Source of the DNA: Sycon ciliatum
Lineage: Eukaryota > Porifera > Calcarea > Leucosolenida > Sycettidae
Direction of reading: 5' to 3'
Assembly: GCF_964019385.1 (NCBI RefSeq)
Contig: NC_088649.1
Location: 11,959,754 to 12,023,753, forward strand
Length of the DNA: 64,000 nucleotides
This document shows positions 51,891 through 62,817 of this stretch, piece after piece. Below the pieces are notes generated by a model. That model did not search any database. It was given only the letters and a program-made list of their open reading frames with translations, and was not told the DNA's origin. Positions within the stretch are counted from its first letter, which is position 1; each line of letters opens with the position of its first letter. Made by a program: the position numbers and the translations under genes.

Positions 51891-54800
51891 CTAATAGCAG
51901 ATCACAACGATAGAATACACATGTACAAAATACGCAGTTTGCAAAACAATGCATAACACGACAGTCATAGTTACCCGCCATCATCCTGCCCCTGTTTAGC
52001 AGCTACACCTTGCAAGATACTACAGTAAAACCTGTAATGGCTACCACTCGGATATGGTGACCACTTTTCCTTGTCACGGACGCATTCACATTCAAAACAG
52101 CTCGGATAAGGCGACCACTCACTCAACGTGATCAACGACCACCCACCCGCGACCACGTTGCATCCTGCTAGTAGTACATGTAAATGTATGCATTGCATGG
52201 TGCACCATGCATGGTAGATCTACACATCATGCATTGCATGGTGCACCATGCAATGCATACATTTCATTGCATGGTGCACCATGCATGGTAGATCTACACA
52301 TCATGCATTGCATGGTGCACCATGCAATGCGTACATTTCATTGCATGGTGCACCATGCATGGTAGATCTACACATCATATCAGTGCAGGAAGTGTGTAGA
52401 TGTACATGGTGCATGCACGGCACTTGACAGGTCAGAGGACACCAGGCACATGAATCGTGCTAGAGTAGCATAGGTGTGTGCAGTGTGATACACTGATCAA
52501 CATGATAATATCACATGTATTATGAAGTCAGCTTGGTTCTCTTATGGGGGGGTGCTGAGGATATCGACAGGCGGATTTCGCTGGCATCCCAGGCATACGG
52601 TAGCATGTGCAGCCTCTGGCTGCAGCGCAAGCATGCGTCAGAAAGGTCCAGGCTCAAGCTGTACAGCTCGCTTGTGCTGCCTGTCCTCCTTTACAACTGT
52701 GAGACATGGGGAGTGCCCCAGGCAGTCTTTCAGCGACTGGATTGTTTTCACCGCCGACAGCTCAGAAACCTGATGGGAGTGCGATATCCAGACAGAATTA
52801 CAAATTATGATCTGTATTCGAGATGTGGCTCGCAGCCACTGTCGGAGCTTTTTGCCAAGCGACGCCGCAGCCTCACTGGCCATGTGCTGAGGATGAGTGA
52901 GCAGTCACCCCCTTGCCTTGTGATGTCCTGTTATTTTCAAGCGGGGTCACGTCGACGAAGGGGCCGTCCCGCAGCTACTCTCCCTGCCACCATCATGAAG
53001 GACCTGGCAGGGCACGACATCCCTTTGAAGAATGCCAGCGACCTAGAAGGAGCACGAGCATTTGCTGCAGACAAGTCCAAATGGAGATCCGATATTGTTT
53101 ATGGATGAGTTTTTGTTGACTGGAGACAGAAGCGGACTTGGCTTGATTTCAGTGCATTCTCCTACATTGTTCTTTGGCCTTTGTACGCGTGCTGTGGTAT
53201 TATTATTAGGCCATCCAGAATTAATTCATTGTTTCGGGTCACCCGACCGACCGTCTTTTTTCACCCGACCGCAAAATGTTTTTTTTATAGTGCATGCAAA
53301 TGTACAGACTAGACTATGTACACCCACGACCCTAATAATAGCAGTCCAGATATCGACCTCAGAAGCAGCCATGGCTAGCCAAATGACAGGATGCAGCGCT
53401 TGGTGACGACATTGTCTTCTATCTCCGATCCGCAAACGGTCCTGAAACAGCATCAGCTCCGCCACCTTGTCGCTATTTACAGAAGTTTTCAAGGTGAGAG
53501 CTGCTCGCCGGTCAGACTCGTTTGCCAGCGAGGCCAAGATCTGGTCCTGGATGGGACCTGGATTTGATGGGACAATGACTGCGCTGGATTGTCTACACTA
53601 CAGTCAGATTTGATCGACTGGCTAGGTGGACAAAAGCTATTCGATGTACATGTATGCACATGGACGTAAACCAAAATAAAAAATTAAATTAAATAAAAAA
53701 TAAACCCGACCGATCGACCCTGTTACGGATGAGTGAAGTGACCCGAAACAATGAATTAATTCTAGGTGGCCTTATTATTATCATTATTAGTAGCATATTA
53801 TTATGCTACTTCGTTTATTATTATTATGAAGTGGATATGGTCACGTGACCCACGGAACCTGGATAAGAAGACCACCTGGCCAAGGCGACCACTTTTTCTC
53901 GTCCCTTCAGACAGTGGTCACTGTAGACTGTAGCTTGATCAAGGGATGGTGGTATCCATGGTAACAGTAAAAAGGATGGTGGTATCCATGGTAACAGTAA
54001 TCAAGGGATGGTGGTATCCATGGTAGCAGTAAAAAGAAGCTAGCTCTTGACCTACACGGTACATGAACCTGGCATGCATACCTGGCATGCAGACCCAGTA
54101 TGCACTGATGCAGATCCAGTATGAAGAAGGTCTGAGTGGTAAAGCAGGTCATGGCCAGATCAACCTTTCCACCGCCTACACAGTGACGTACATGCATGTG
54201 TTTCACTGCCAAATAGAACACTCGCATTTTCTCTCATCAAATATCTCGTAATCTGAAAACTGGCAAGTCCCCTGGTCAAGACGGAATTACCAACGAAGTT
54301 TGGAGAGCTCTTTGTCCGTCTGTTGCCTATCCTGTGTCAATTATCTTGAATATGTCATTTCGTGAAGGGAAATTCCCAGCCATGTGGAAAACTGCGGTAG
54401 TCGTGGCCACCTACAAAAATAGAGGACCACGCACCACCCCCAGCAACTATCGCCCTATCTCATTGCTCTCTACTTTATCAAAAGTGTGCGAACGTGTTGT
54501 ATATGACATCATTTATGATCATGTTCGCATTTCACTTTCGCCAGCACAGTCGGGCTTTTGTCGGGGTGACTCCACCAGGTACCAGGTTACCCGCCTCGTG
54601 CAAGACATCCACACCGCCCGGAACGCCCATAACCATGTTGGTTTAGTTTTCTTCGATCTCGCAAAGGCCTTCGACACTGTTTGGCACAGGGGTCTCTTAG
54701 CTAAGCTGCGAACAGTATATCGCATTGATGGCAAGGCTATCGGCTGGCTCTCATCGTATCTCTCTAACCGACATCAGCTTGTACGCCTCTCAACTGTGTT

Positions 54801-57800
54801 ATCGGAGCCTTTACCCGTTACTTCTGGAGTCCCCCAGGGTTCAATCCTTGGGCCACTGCTATTTCTCCTGTATATTAATGACCTCCCCGATACTGCCCCT
54901 GGTGTCAGCCTTTTCGCTGACGACACAGCTCTGCTTTGCTCCAATGCTTGCCCTATACGCCTGCACGAAGCCATGCAAGATAGCATTGGGAAAGTTATAA
55001 CCTGGATGCATGATTGGAAGTTGCAGCCAAACGTTGATAAAACGGCAGCTATGTACATTTCCCCTTCTCCCCCTTCCCTGCCACTTTGTTTTCCTTCTTC
55101 AAGTGTTGCTATTCGCATTGTTGAAGAGCATAAGCATCTTGGCGTTATTATTGACTCTAAATTGTCGTGGTCACCCCATGTGCAGTATGTCTGCAAGCGC
55201 ACAAGCTCCATCCTTGGGGCTCTTCAAGCCCACTGTAGACATCTTCCTCTTTCTTGCAAACGCTTGTTTTATCGTTGCTATATATTGCCCTTACTTGACT
55301 ACTGTGATACTGCTTGGTGTGGCATAACTACTACTGTATTGAACAAGCTAGAAACCCATAACCGCATGCTCCTTAAAATCTTATTTAGCAAAGATCGTCG
55401 CTTTCCCTCCGCTAGTCTTTACGAAATTGCCAAGATCAGTCCCCTTTCCACTCGACATAAGTACCACCTCTGTGTTCTCATACATAAAATATTACTAAAT
55501 AAAATACCCTTGCATATGCAGGCTTATAATTGGTTCTCCGAAACACGGAACACCCGGAACTCACTCAGTCTCCCACGCGCTGCCTCCACCCTATTCACTA
55601 GATCCCCGATCTTTGCTGGCTATGTGTTTTGGGCAACATTACCGACGCAGGCCAAGACCAGCACGTCGATGGATAATTTTGTTGCTAAAATCTCTGCTCA
55701 ATTATAGGTTTCATGTATATCCTGCTGGTTTGTCTCCTCCTTTGCCTTCTTTGCCTCTTATTTGTATTCTTTTATCTGTTTTACTGCTGTGGTTGGCTTT
55801 CACCCTTGTCTCAGTTTTATTGGCCGTCATCATGATGTGCCATGAGATAATGATATAAATACAAAAAAAATATTTGAATATCCGCAACGGCCTCTAAGAA
55901 CTGCATTTAAATACCTTGAAACTCACATCATGCATGTACATGGACAGGTTGTACAGATCATGTGACAGATCATGTGACAGATCATGTGTCCTATTCTGCA
56001 GTATACTCTATAACTACATGTACATGTATCTTGCTTGGTGGATCATCTAGGCAGTTTCTACAGCTGTACCATGCCACGTGCACCACTGGAGTCCAGATAT
56101 CAACCTCGACTCATTGAACACTCAGAAACTGCCATCCTTTCTGCAGGAAATGCATGTGCGATGCTGCATGAACGTTTTAAAAGTGCAATTGATTAAACCC
56201 AGCGAGTACTGTAAATACATGAAACCCTCCTCCTCCATGCGCTCCATGCGCTCCATGCGCTCCATGCACATACTGTATAATCTGAAAAATTCGGTGGAGA
56301 TTTATTTTCGGTAGCTTCCGTACCCATGAGAACGCGTTATGCAGCAACTATCCACGACTGTAACACGATGATAAACAGTCAGAAAGTGCGATAATAGGGC
56401 ACAAAACTGACAGGCTACTGAGACATTTAGCGACCTGAGACCTAGCTCTCACACATCTCCAGTGTGCAAACCAATCAGCCTTCCAACTTGAAAGGTTCAT
56501 GGTTACATAGGACCAAAGAATGCCCCCCCCCCCCCCCCTCATCTTCCCTTCTTTGGTCCTACGTAACCATGAACCTTCCAAGTTGGAAGGCTTTGCGCAC
56601 AAGAGATGTGTTAGAGCTGGGTCTCAGGTCGCTAAATGTCTCAGTAGCCTGTCAGTTTCGTGCCCTATTATCGCACTTTCTGACTGTTTATCATCTTGTT
56701 ACAGTCGTGGATAGTTGCTGCATAACTCGTTCTCATGTGTTTCTTCTCCTTTTTACATTTATTACTGGCTCGGTATCCGAGTTTAAATTTTGCACACCTT
56801 ATGAGTCGTCACTAGCAATACGGCGGAACGTACGTCGTGTGAAACTACTTGTTAGTGTAGTCAACTCGTCCACAATACTGTCATGCATGAGGAGTACCGT
56901 TAGATATTGGCGTCCGGTTTGGTACACTTCGTTTTCACAACCCCCCCCCCCCCCCCTCCTTTCAATCTCTGATATTGCTGACCCACCCAAGTTGGGTGGT
57001 GTGTTGGGTGGTGTGTTGGGTGGTGTGTTGGTTGGTGTGTTGGGTGGTGTGTTGGGTGGTGTGTTGGGTGGTGTGTTGGTTGGTGTGTTGGGTGGTGTGT
57101 TGGGTGGTGTGTTGGGTGGTGTGTTGGGTGGTGTGTTGGGTGGTGTGTTGGGTGGTGTGTTGGGTGGTGTGTTGGTTGGTGTGTTGGGTGGTGTGTTGGG
57201 TGGTGTGTTGGTTGGTGTGTTGGTTGGTGCGTTGGGTGGTGTGTTGGGTGATGTGTTGGGTGGTGTGTTGGGTGGTGTGTTGGGTGGTGTGTTGGGTGGT
57301 GTGTTGGGTGGTGTGTTGGGTGGTGTGTTGGGTGGTGTGTTGGGTGGTGTGTTGGGTGGTGTGTTGGGTGGTGTTTTGCTTTGCTGTTTTGAATTGTACA
57401 TGTAGTCAGACCGCATTGTCATGTTGTTAACTGGTCTCGTCATCGTCCTGTAACAGTCGGCATTCTTTGTTGCCGTGGGACTTAGCTTGCGCACATTTTC
57501 GCTGCGCTCACCTTCCCTTCTTCGGTCCTACGTAACCATGAACCTTCCAAGTTGGAAGGCTGTTGGTTTGCGCACTGGAGATGTGTTAGAGCTAGGTTTC
57601 GGGTCGCTAAATGTCTCAGTAGCCTGTCAGTTTTGTGCCCTATTATCGCACTTTCTGACTGTTTATCATCTTGTTACAGTCGTGGATAGTTGCTGTATAA
57701 CTCGTTCTCATGAGTTTCTTCTCTTTTTTTTACATTAATCACTGGCTCAGTATCCGAGTTTAAACTTCGGTACCGGCAATTTTTACCTAAAATAAAACGC

Positions 57801-60800
57801 GACCTAAACTTCAACCAAGCCATGCCACACAGTGTGAAAAATGCACTTTTGGATCTGGAAAATTGGTTTACCGAAATTTCCGTGCTACCGAACCATTAAT
57901 TTTTAGGAAATACCGAAAATATTACACCAACGAAATTTCCCGGTTTGACAATACTCGGATATTCGGTATAACTGTGCAACTCCCACTTTGCATTCCACTG
58001 GAAAATAGAACTATTACAAGTAGTACTTCACTTGTACAGACCGTAACATTCAAGCTGTTTGTATAAATAGTTGTACCTTTCCCTCCACGTCCATCAGTGT
58101 TTGCTGAGTGAAGATTGTCGATGTGACATCCTTCATAGCAGTGACGGCTGCACGGATATTGTGGTTGGCCCAGATCACCGTGGAACAATTCCAGTCACGG
58201 AATTGTTGTGTTGGAGTTTTGAAGTACTTGGTGGGTATGATAATAATAGGTGTCTACATGGCAAACAGAACACAAAATGCATGGCACACACATGGCATAG
58301 AGAGACATGGCACACACAAATGCATGGCACACACATGGCACAGACATGGCATAGAGAGACAAGGCACACACATGGCATGTACAGATACTCGATCCCCGGA
58401 TAACTGGCTGTTTTGACCTTGTTAGGTCACTGGCTCAACCGATCACAATGAAGCCAAGTCAACAGCAAACCATTTTGTTTAACTGGCGCAAAGCTTCAAA
58501 GCCAGAGTGCTCTAACTGCGAGAAACGGCACAATAAGCTTTGCACAACGCGGGCACTGACTAACGTTGACGACGCTAACCAGAAAGAGAGCTCAACCAAG
58601 ACGAGGTGTGTGTGTGTGGGGGGGGGGGGGGAGTGTAATACCCCCATGTACGTGTACAGCTATATGTACAAGAGTGGGGCATATCAGGTACAGGCAGACA
58701 GGCAGACAGGCAGACAGGCAGACAGGCAGACAGGCAGACAGACAGGCAGACAGGCAGACAGACAGGCAGCTACACACTACTTGTATCAAAATGGTAAATA
58801 CTGAAAACCTGTGAAAAGATCCCCTGCACATTGCCATGTTCCTCGCGCTGTTGTTATTATGATCAGTAAGGAAGTGGCGGAAGAGTACAGCGCAACCATA
58901 ACTTAGTTGACTGGCCCTGATCTATTGTGCATGTACCCATCACTGGCGTTGATCTATTGTGCATGTACCCATCACTGGCGTTGATCTATTGTGCATGTAC
59001 CCATCACTGGCCCTGATCTATTGTGCATGTACCCATCACTGGCCCTGATCTATTGTGCATGTAACCATCACTGGCCCTGGTCTATTGTGCATGTAACCAT
59101 CACTGGCCCTGGTCTATTGTGCATGTACCCATCACTGGCCCTGGTCTATTGCGCATGTACCCATCACTGGCCCTGATCTATTGCGCATGTGCAGGGGCGT
59201 ACCCAGAGGGAGAGGGTTCGAGGGGTGCGGAAGACCCCCCAGCCCCCCCCCCCCCCAGCCCCTGATTCTCGTCTCGCACTGCACGTGCATACGCATAGAG
59301 TACCGATGTCGTGATCCATTATTGTGCATACATACTGATAGGCATGCGGGAATATTTAACCCCCCTCCCCCCCCCCCCCCTCTGAAGAGCCCTGCGTACG
59401 CCCCTGATGTACCCATCCCACATACGCATACACACTTCCTTCATGTACTCCTACGTACCCGGTTATCCCATGAGTTCATGAAAGCCTCAATGTCACTCGG
59501 ATCAGACTTCTTGCTATGAATAACCAGTGCATCAGCTCCAGCCGCAGAGTAGGCGCTAGCACGTGCCAGTGCCTCCTCAAGACCCCACCCAGCGATGAAC
59601 GCTTCTATACGTGCTACGATGCAGAAATCTGGGTCAGTCTGTGAGTCTTTGCAAGCCTTGATCTTCAGCGCAAACTCTTCCATGTCAGCAAGTGGTTGGG
59701 AGCGACCATCCAACAGCGAATTGGTCTGTAAAAAGTCAAACATATAAATTCAGGCATGCGCACAAATTTCATTAGCCAACTAAAGCTCAACTGATGAGGC
59801 GGGAATTCCCTGCAACACTGTGTGGATTGAGCAGAGGGTGGTGCTTTCCAGCAGGCTTGCCGAATGGAAGGTTCGATGGACTTCTCGTGTGCTCTGGATG
59901 GCAGTCAAGTGAGAATTCACATCGGCAGGAAAAGTGCGAGCTCCCTTGTAGGAAGAAACACACCATTCTTCAAGTATCACCAAAATCGCTACAACCTCTC
60001 CTTTGCACTGTCCATTTTCATTTCCTTCAAGTATTACTGGTGATGACAGTCAATTTATTTTCTTCAGACATTTCCCGTTTGCATCTTCCCCTCAAACCAA
60101 TGAATATTACATCATTATTTTTCAACTGCTATGTGATGTTGGCAGGCATAGTGGGATGGTCTAAGATCATGATTGAGAAACAGAGGGTACCAGGTTCAAG
60201 TCCTGCTTGGAAGCAGAAGGATTTTTCCAGCCGTGTTAATTGGGAACTCGTGGCCTGGCACGAAGGAAACATGGATCCAGTGAATGAGATTCAGTGCGGT
60301 CTTTGACCACTTTACTGGTGGGCTGATCTACTCACCTCCCACCACTTTAGGAGCTGCATCTGCGCCTTAGAGATCTTTGCAGTGTGGTGGTGTTCCTACG
60401 CATGCTGAAAACTCAGTCAAAGGCTGTGTTTGGTTGGTAGGATCTAGAACAGGATCGAACAACTGGTGCACACGGAGCAGCCTCACGCCAACCAAACGGT
60501 ACTCCAGAAACAGAGCACATTTACGTGAAAAATGTGCCAAACTTGGTTGCATTCTTCAAAATGTGTACGAGTCACCATGGTCACTTTGTACGGTACAACG
60601 AGTGCATGGCAAGTCCAACCCAAAAGCGTATGCACGTGATCATTTGGGAACAAAATCGATGTTCCCGCCAGGTTTCACTGTGAAAAAGTGAAATTGGTCC
60701 GTCTGTTCGGCCTCGAGGCCGGAGCAAACAGAACATGTTCTTGCCAACCCAGAACAGGTGCAGTCCCAACCAAACACGCTGTGCTGGTGAATCCTGTTCT

Positions 60801-62627
60801 AGGTTGTACCAACCAAACACACCCTAACTGAGGGCATGTTCGATTGGTAAGGATCGGGATCGGGATCCAGATCTCAGATCCCTCGGATCCTTCAGATTCA
60901 ACTGAACACTTTATCTTGGACCTTGACTGTTGCCATGTTGAAAATGGCGCTCACAAGGCACCCAAAAGGGTGAACGTCGTACTCATCGCGTGCGTTGTAC
61001 AAAAAGTCAACAAGCTCTATCTCCATCCACGTGTGCGTACCACAATGTGTACAAAAATGATTTTTACCCGCCATATACGCACAAAGGTCACATTTGGATC
61101 CGTTGGATCCGGTCAACCCTGCTCCCCGAGGTGGGTTGACCGAAGGATCCGGATCCGGATTCGACCAATCGAAAGGGTGCGAATCCAGTGGATCCGGTGG
61201 ATCGGGATCCCGATCCTACCAATCGAACATGCCCTGAGTCTCCAGCGAACCGTGACATTTTTTTAATTGGCGGGCCAGGCTCAAGACTTGCAAGGTGTCT
61301 CTGTGCATCCTGAACATAATATCCCGACACATCGTTGCCTTAATTCACATACTAGTATGGTCTAATACCATGACTGGAAAACAACAACACACCAAACTGA
61401 TAATGAGCAAACGCCAGACAAGAGGTGCAAAGGACAAACATAACCTACCATATGCCGCCAGCATATGCGCACGGAGACCATAACCATCACAGCAATGTAT
61501 AAGGCTTGCCCTGTATGCCCAATCTGCCCTGTATGCCCAATCTGCCCTGTAAGTCCAATCTGCCCTGTATGCCCAATCTGCCCTGTATGCCCAATCTGTC
61601 CTGCATGCCCAATCTGCCCTGTATGCCCAATCTGCCCTGTATGCCCAATCTGCCCTGTATGCCCAATCTGCCCTGTATGCCCTGCATGCCCAATCTGCCC
61701 TGTATGCCCAATCTGCCCTGTATGCCCAATCTGCCCTGTATGCCCAATCTGCCCTGCATGCCCAATCTGCCCTGTATGCCCAATCTGCCCTGTGTGTCCA
61801 GTCTGCCATGTATGCCCAATCTGCCCTGTATGCCCAATCTGCCCTGTGTGTCCAATCTGCCCTGTATGCCCAATCTGCCCTGTATGCCCAATCTGCCCTG
61901 TATACCCAATCTGCCCTGTATGCCCAATCTGCCCTGTATGCTCAATCTGCCCTGTATGCCCAATCTGCCCTGTATGCCCAATCTGCCCTGTATGCCCAAT
62001 CTGCCCTGTATGCCTGGCATGGCTGGTCATGCTAAATTGATAACATTGAGATTGATGTAGAGACACAAGCTGCAGCCTGGTGTGGGCCTACCCAACATGG
62101 CTAACAGCTAACATAAAAGACAGGACTATCATTTGCTCCTCTCTATGAAACATTAGAACTACACTCAGACCTCGCCTATCCAGGCGGTCCGGGACCGAGC
62201 ACTGCCGCTAACTTTGAAATGTTCGAATCACATACATTTTGATGGGGAAAGGCCGTAGATATGGCATGTGACGTCACTACTAAGTATTCCCACAAAAAGT
62301 GACAAAAGAGTAAAAATATTTCCACTGAAACTTGTCCAAAGGGTGCCCGGCAGACCGAAGTGCCTCGTGTGACTTCGGGGTCCCGAAAACCAAGGGATGA
62401 GTGAACAAGCATTTGGCAGCGAGATTTTGCTTCATCATTGTGACTAAGCTGACTAAGCGGCTCACCTTAGGGAATAGCTTATCTTCAATGCAAGCACCAG
62501 CAACACCACGCTGCTCTAGTTTCTGCACAAGACGACGGGCGTTGTTAAAATTCCCATAGCCTGTGTCTGCATCCAGTAGTATTGGTATACTAGTGGCATC
62601 CGACATGAACTCTAGAACATCTACAAC
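51807..62627 (-). CDS. pepm: phosphoenolpyruvate phosphomutase, 5' end outside the window
   Basis: This enzyme converts phosphoenolpyruvate to phosphonopyruvate, forming the C-P bond that leads to 2-aminoethylphosphonate and phosphonolipids. Four exons join in phase 0: 62627-62466, 59725-59459, 58253-58077 and 51890-51807, giving 229 residues to the stop. The isocitrate-lyase/PEP-mutase barrel motifs are [10 protein letters not shown] (metal and substrate site), EDKLFPKTNS (catalytic/gating loop that separates mutases from lyases), [17 protein letters not shown] and VIWANHN. It ends [19 protein letters not shown], as I recall for the mussel enzyme of about 295 residues, so about 66 N-terminal codons are missing to the right. 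The last intron is over 6 kb and hosts two LINE fragments. Phosphonopyruvate hydrolase is a close relative; the TNS loop favours the mutase. Confidence 0.9.
52020..52160. repeat. family D-like fragment
   Basis: tacagtaaaacctgtaatgg and cggataaggcgaccactcac resemble the pogo-like ends at 21338-21515. Confidence 0.4.
52186..52380. repeat. ~75-bp tandem repeat with internal palindromes
   Basis: Two and a half copies containing tgcattgcatggtgcaccatgcaatgca, itself a long palindrome, and ggtagatctacacatcat. PEP phosphomutase last intron. Confidence 0.8.
52515..53108 (+). pseudogene. LINE reverse transcriptase C-terminal fragment
   Basis: 197 codons: [54 protein letters not shown], then [14 protein letters not shown] and [12 protein letters not shown]. 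LPVLLYxCExW and the (L)xGHVLR block followed by GRP are typical of non-LTR elements after the thumb. No catalytic core. It is distinct from the copies at 15383 and 54255. Confidence 0.75.
53204..53775. mobile_element. ~570-bp inverted-repeat element
   Basis: The ends aggccatccagaattaattc attgtttcgggtcac and, inverted, the same sequence at 53735-53775. Subterminal cccgaccgaccg repeats. The flanks are AT-rich (tattatta), so the target duplication is not certain. Plus-strand small ORFs inside are not convincing. Confidence 0.75.
53847..53935. repeat. family D-like fragment
   Basis: ggaacctggataagaagacc and ggccaaggcgaccacttttt; resembles the 21338 element ends. Confidence 0.35.
53938..54036. 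repeat. ~33-bp repeat, three copies
   Basis: ggatggtggtatccatggta followed by acagtaa; the unit contains the palindrome tatccatggta-like ccatgg. Confidence 0.8.
54255..55860 (+). mobile_element. 5'-truncated LINE (Jockey/CR1/L2-like)
   Basis: Reverse transcriptase in one open frame from about 54255 to the stop at 55705-55707, then a ~150-bp 3' region ending in an A-rich tail near 55860. The endonuclease domain is missing and the frame has no own start near 54255. It lies in the last intron of PEP phosphomutase, opposite to the gene. Confidence 0.82.
54334..55707 (+). CDS. LINE reverse transcriptase, nearly complete RT domain
   Basis: 457 codons from the first Met; the frame is open upstream, with [20 protein letters not shown] (RT motif 0/1) before it. 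Visible RT blocks: [48 protein letters not shown] (motif A, catalytic Asp), [20 protein letters not shown] (motif B), [13 protein letters not shown] (motif C, FADD catalytic pair), [18 protein letters not shown] (motif E/thumb), and the [13 protein letters not shown] post-thumb block. No stop codons or frameshifts are seen in the RT, so it is a recent insertion. It would copy its own RNA at a nicked target, but without the endonuclease domain this copy cannot act alone. Confidence 0.88.
   Translation: MSIILNMSFREGKFPAMWKTAVVVATYKNRGPRTTPSNYRPISLLSTLSKVCERVVYDIIYDHVRISLSPAQSGFCRGDSTRYQVTRLVQDIHTARNAHNHVGLVFFDLAKAFDTVWHRGLLAKLRTVYRIDGKAIGWLSSYLSNRHQLVRLSTVLSEPLPVTSGVPQGSILGPLLFLLYINDLPDTAPGVSLFADDTALLCSNACPIRLHEAMQDSIGKVITWMHDWKLQPNVDKTAAMYISPSPPSLPLCFPSSSVAIRIVEEHKHLGVIIDSKLSWSPHVQYVCKRTSSILGALQAHCRHLPLSCKRLFYRCYILPLLDYCDTAWCGITTTVLNKLETHNRMLLKILFSKDRRFPSASLYEIAKISPLSTRHKYHLCVLIHKILLNKIPLHMQAYNWFSETRNTRNSLSLPRAASTLFTRSPIFAGYVFWATLPTQAKTSTSMDNFVAKISAQL
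55861..56320. other. PEP phosphomutase intron, no feature recognised
   Basis: Small tandem duplications (cagatcatgtga near 55965; ctccatgcg near 56233). No exon seen. Confidence 0.35.
56325..56735. mobile_element. large palindrome, family F copies 1 and 2
   Basis: 56325-56518 is repeated inverted at 56541-56735: gcagcaactatccacgactg, gcgataatagggcacaaaac and gacatttagcgacctgagac against their inverses. The arms are about 190 bp with few mismatches, around a C-run. A third, direct copy is at 57510-57722. Confidence 0.8.
56945..56965. repeat. poly-C run
   Basis: A run of about 17 C just before the 12-bp minisatellite. Confidence 0.8.
56990..57376. repeat. 12-bp minisatellite (ttgggtggtgtg)
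   Basis: About 32 copies with rare ttggttggtgtg variants, between the family F copies. Period 12 leaves all frames open (VLGG etc.). Confidence 0.92.
57510..57740. repeat. family F copy 3
   Basis: Direct copy of 56541-56760, reading ggtcctacgtaaccatgaac through ctaaatgtctcagtagcctg to tggctcagtatccgagttta. The copy also includes sequence 3' of the palindrome arm. Confidence 0.8.
58077..58253 (-). CDS. pepm: PEP phosphomutase third visible exon
   Basis: 59 codons: [40 protein letters not shown], ending LMDVEGK. Acceptor gccatgtag, donor gtacaa, phase 0. PTKY and VIWANHN are strongly conserved in the family. Confidence 0.92.
58255..58380. repeat. degenerate catggcacacacatggcata repeat
   Basis: Five to six irregular units immediately upstream (minus sense) of the exon acceptor at 58254. 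Confidence 0.7.
58686..58770. repeat. (CAGA/CAGG)n microsatellite
   Basis: About 21 tetranucleotide units of caga/cagg. Confidence 0.85.
58905..59190. repeat. 32-bp minisatellite
   Basis: About nine copies of gatctattgtgcatgtaccc followed by atcactggccct. PEP phosphomutase intron. Confidence 0.9.
59200..59440. other. intronic C-rich sequence with inverted ends
   Basis: 59195 caggggcgtacccagaggga and 59390 ccctgcgtacgcccctg are inverted relatives, suggesting a ~220-bp MITE (about 59193-59408) with C-runs inside. No coding potential. Confidence 0.55.
59459..59725 (-). CDS. pepm: PEP phosphomutase second visible exon
   Basis: 89 codons: [60 protein letters not shown], ending MNSWDNR. It includes the gating-loop TNS and the [12 protein letters not shown] barrel strand. 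Acceptor gactttttacag, donor gtacgt. Confidence 0.93.
60145..60410 (+). repeat. tRNA-derived SINE
   Basis: The head gcatagtgggatggtctaag resembles a class II (Leu/Ser-like) tRNA 5' half, and ggttcaagtcc is a perfect B box with a 4-bp T stem. The body runs to about 60410, with gtggtggtgttcctacg shared with the element at 40633. Confidence 0.6.
60420..60835. mobile_element. ~415-bp inverted-repeat MITE
   Basis: The ends aggctgtgtttggttggtag and, inverted, taccaaccaaacacaccct. Internal gaacaggat/atcctgttc are also inverted. Target duplication not clear. Confidence 0.75.
60837..61236. mobile_element. ~400-bp inverted-repeat MITE with TGA duplication
   Basis: The ends gggcatgttcgattggtaag and, inverted, ctaccaatcgaacatgccc, flanked by TGA on both sides (a 3-bp duplication would suit PIF/Harbinger-like transposons). 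The subterminal regions are packed with ggatcc/ggatcgggatc. Confidence 0.78.
61507..62015. repeat. 18-bp minisatellite
   Basis: About 28 copies of tgccctgtatgcccaatc with a few changes and one 12-bp unit. It lies in the PEP phosphomutase intron; the six overlapping ORFs are artefacts of the 18-bp period. Confidence 0.93.
62020..62465. other. PEP phosphomutase intron, unassigned
   Basis: A short family D-like stretch (cagacctcgcctatccaggc) at 62168. No exon seen before the donor at 62465. Confidence 0.3.
62466..62627 (-). CDS. pepm: PEP phosphomutase first visible exon
   Basis: 54 codons: [62 protein letters not shown] and EDKLFPK carry the metal- and substrate-binding residues. Acceptor ttgactacag, donor gtgagc. 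Confidence 0.94.
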
Positions 62628-62654
62628 CTGTAGTCAACCAACATGAACACATAT

Positions 62655-62688
62655 GCAAGCACACACACACACACACGCACATACACAC

Positions 62689-62737
<49 letters not shown>

Positions 62738-62772
62738 CACACACACGCACACACGCACAGACACACACACAA

Positions 62773-62805
<33 letters not shown>

Positions 62806-62810
62806 CACTT
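62655..62810. repeat. CA-rich microsatellite
   Basis: Mostly (ca)n with cg, ta and aa interruptions, immediately upstream of the PEP phosphomutase exon in the minus sense. Confidence 0.88.
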
Positions 62811-62817
62811 GTAAGAG

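Noticed and set aside
56464-57494. VLGG- and NTPP-type repeat ORFs
   Set aside because: 12-bp minisatellite plus transposon sequence; no splice or start context.
61345-62066. CPVCPI- and GQIGHT-type repeat proteins
   Set aside because: 18-bp minisatellite in a PEP phosphomutase intron.
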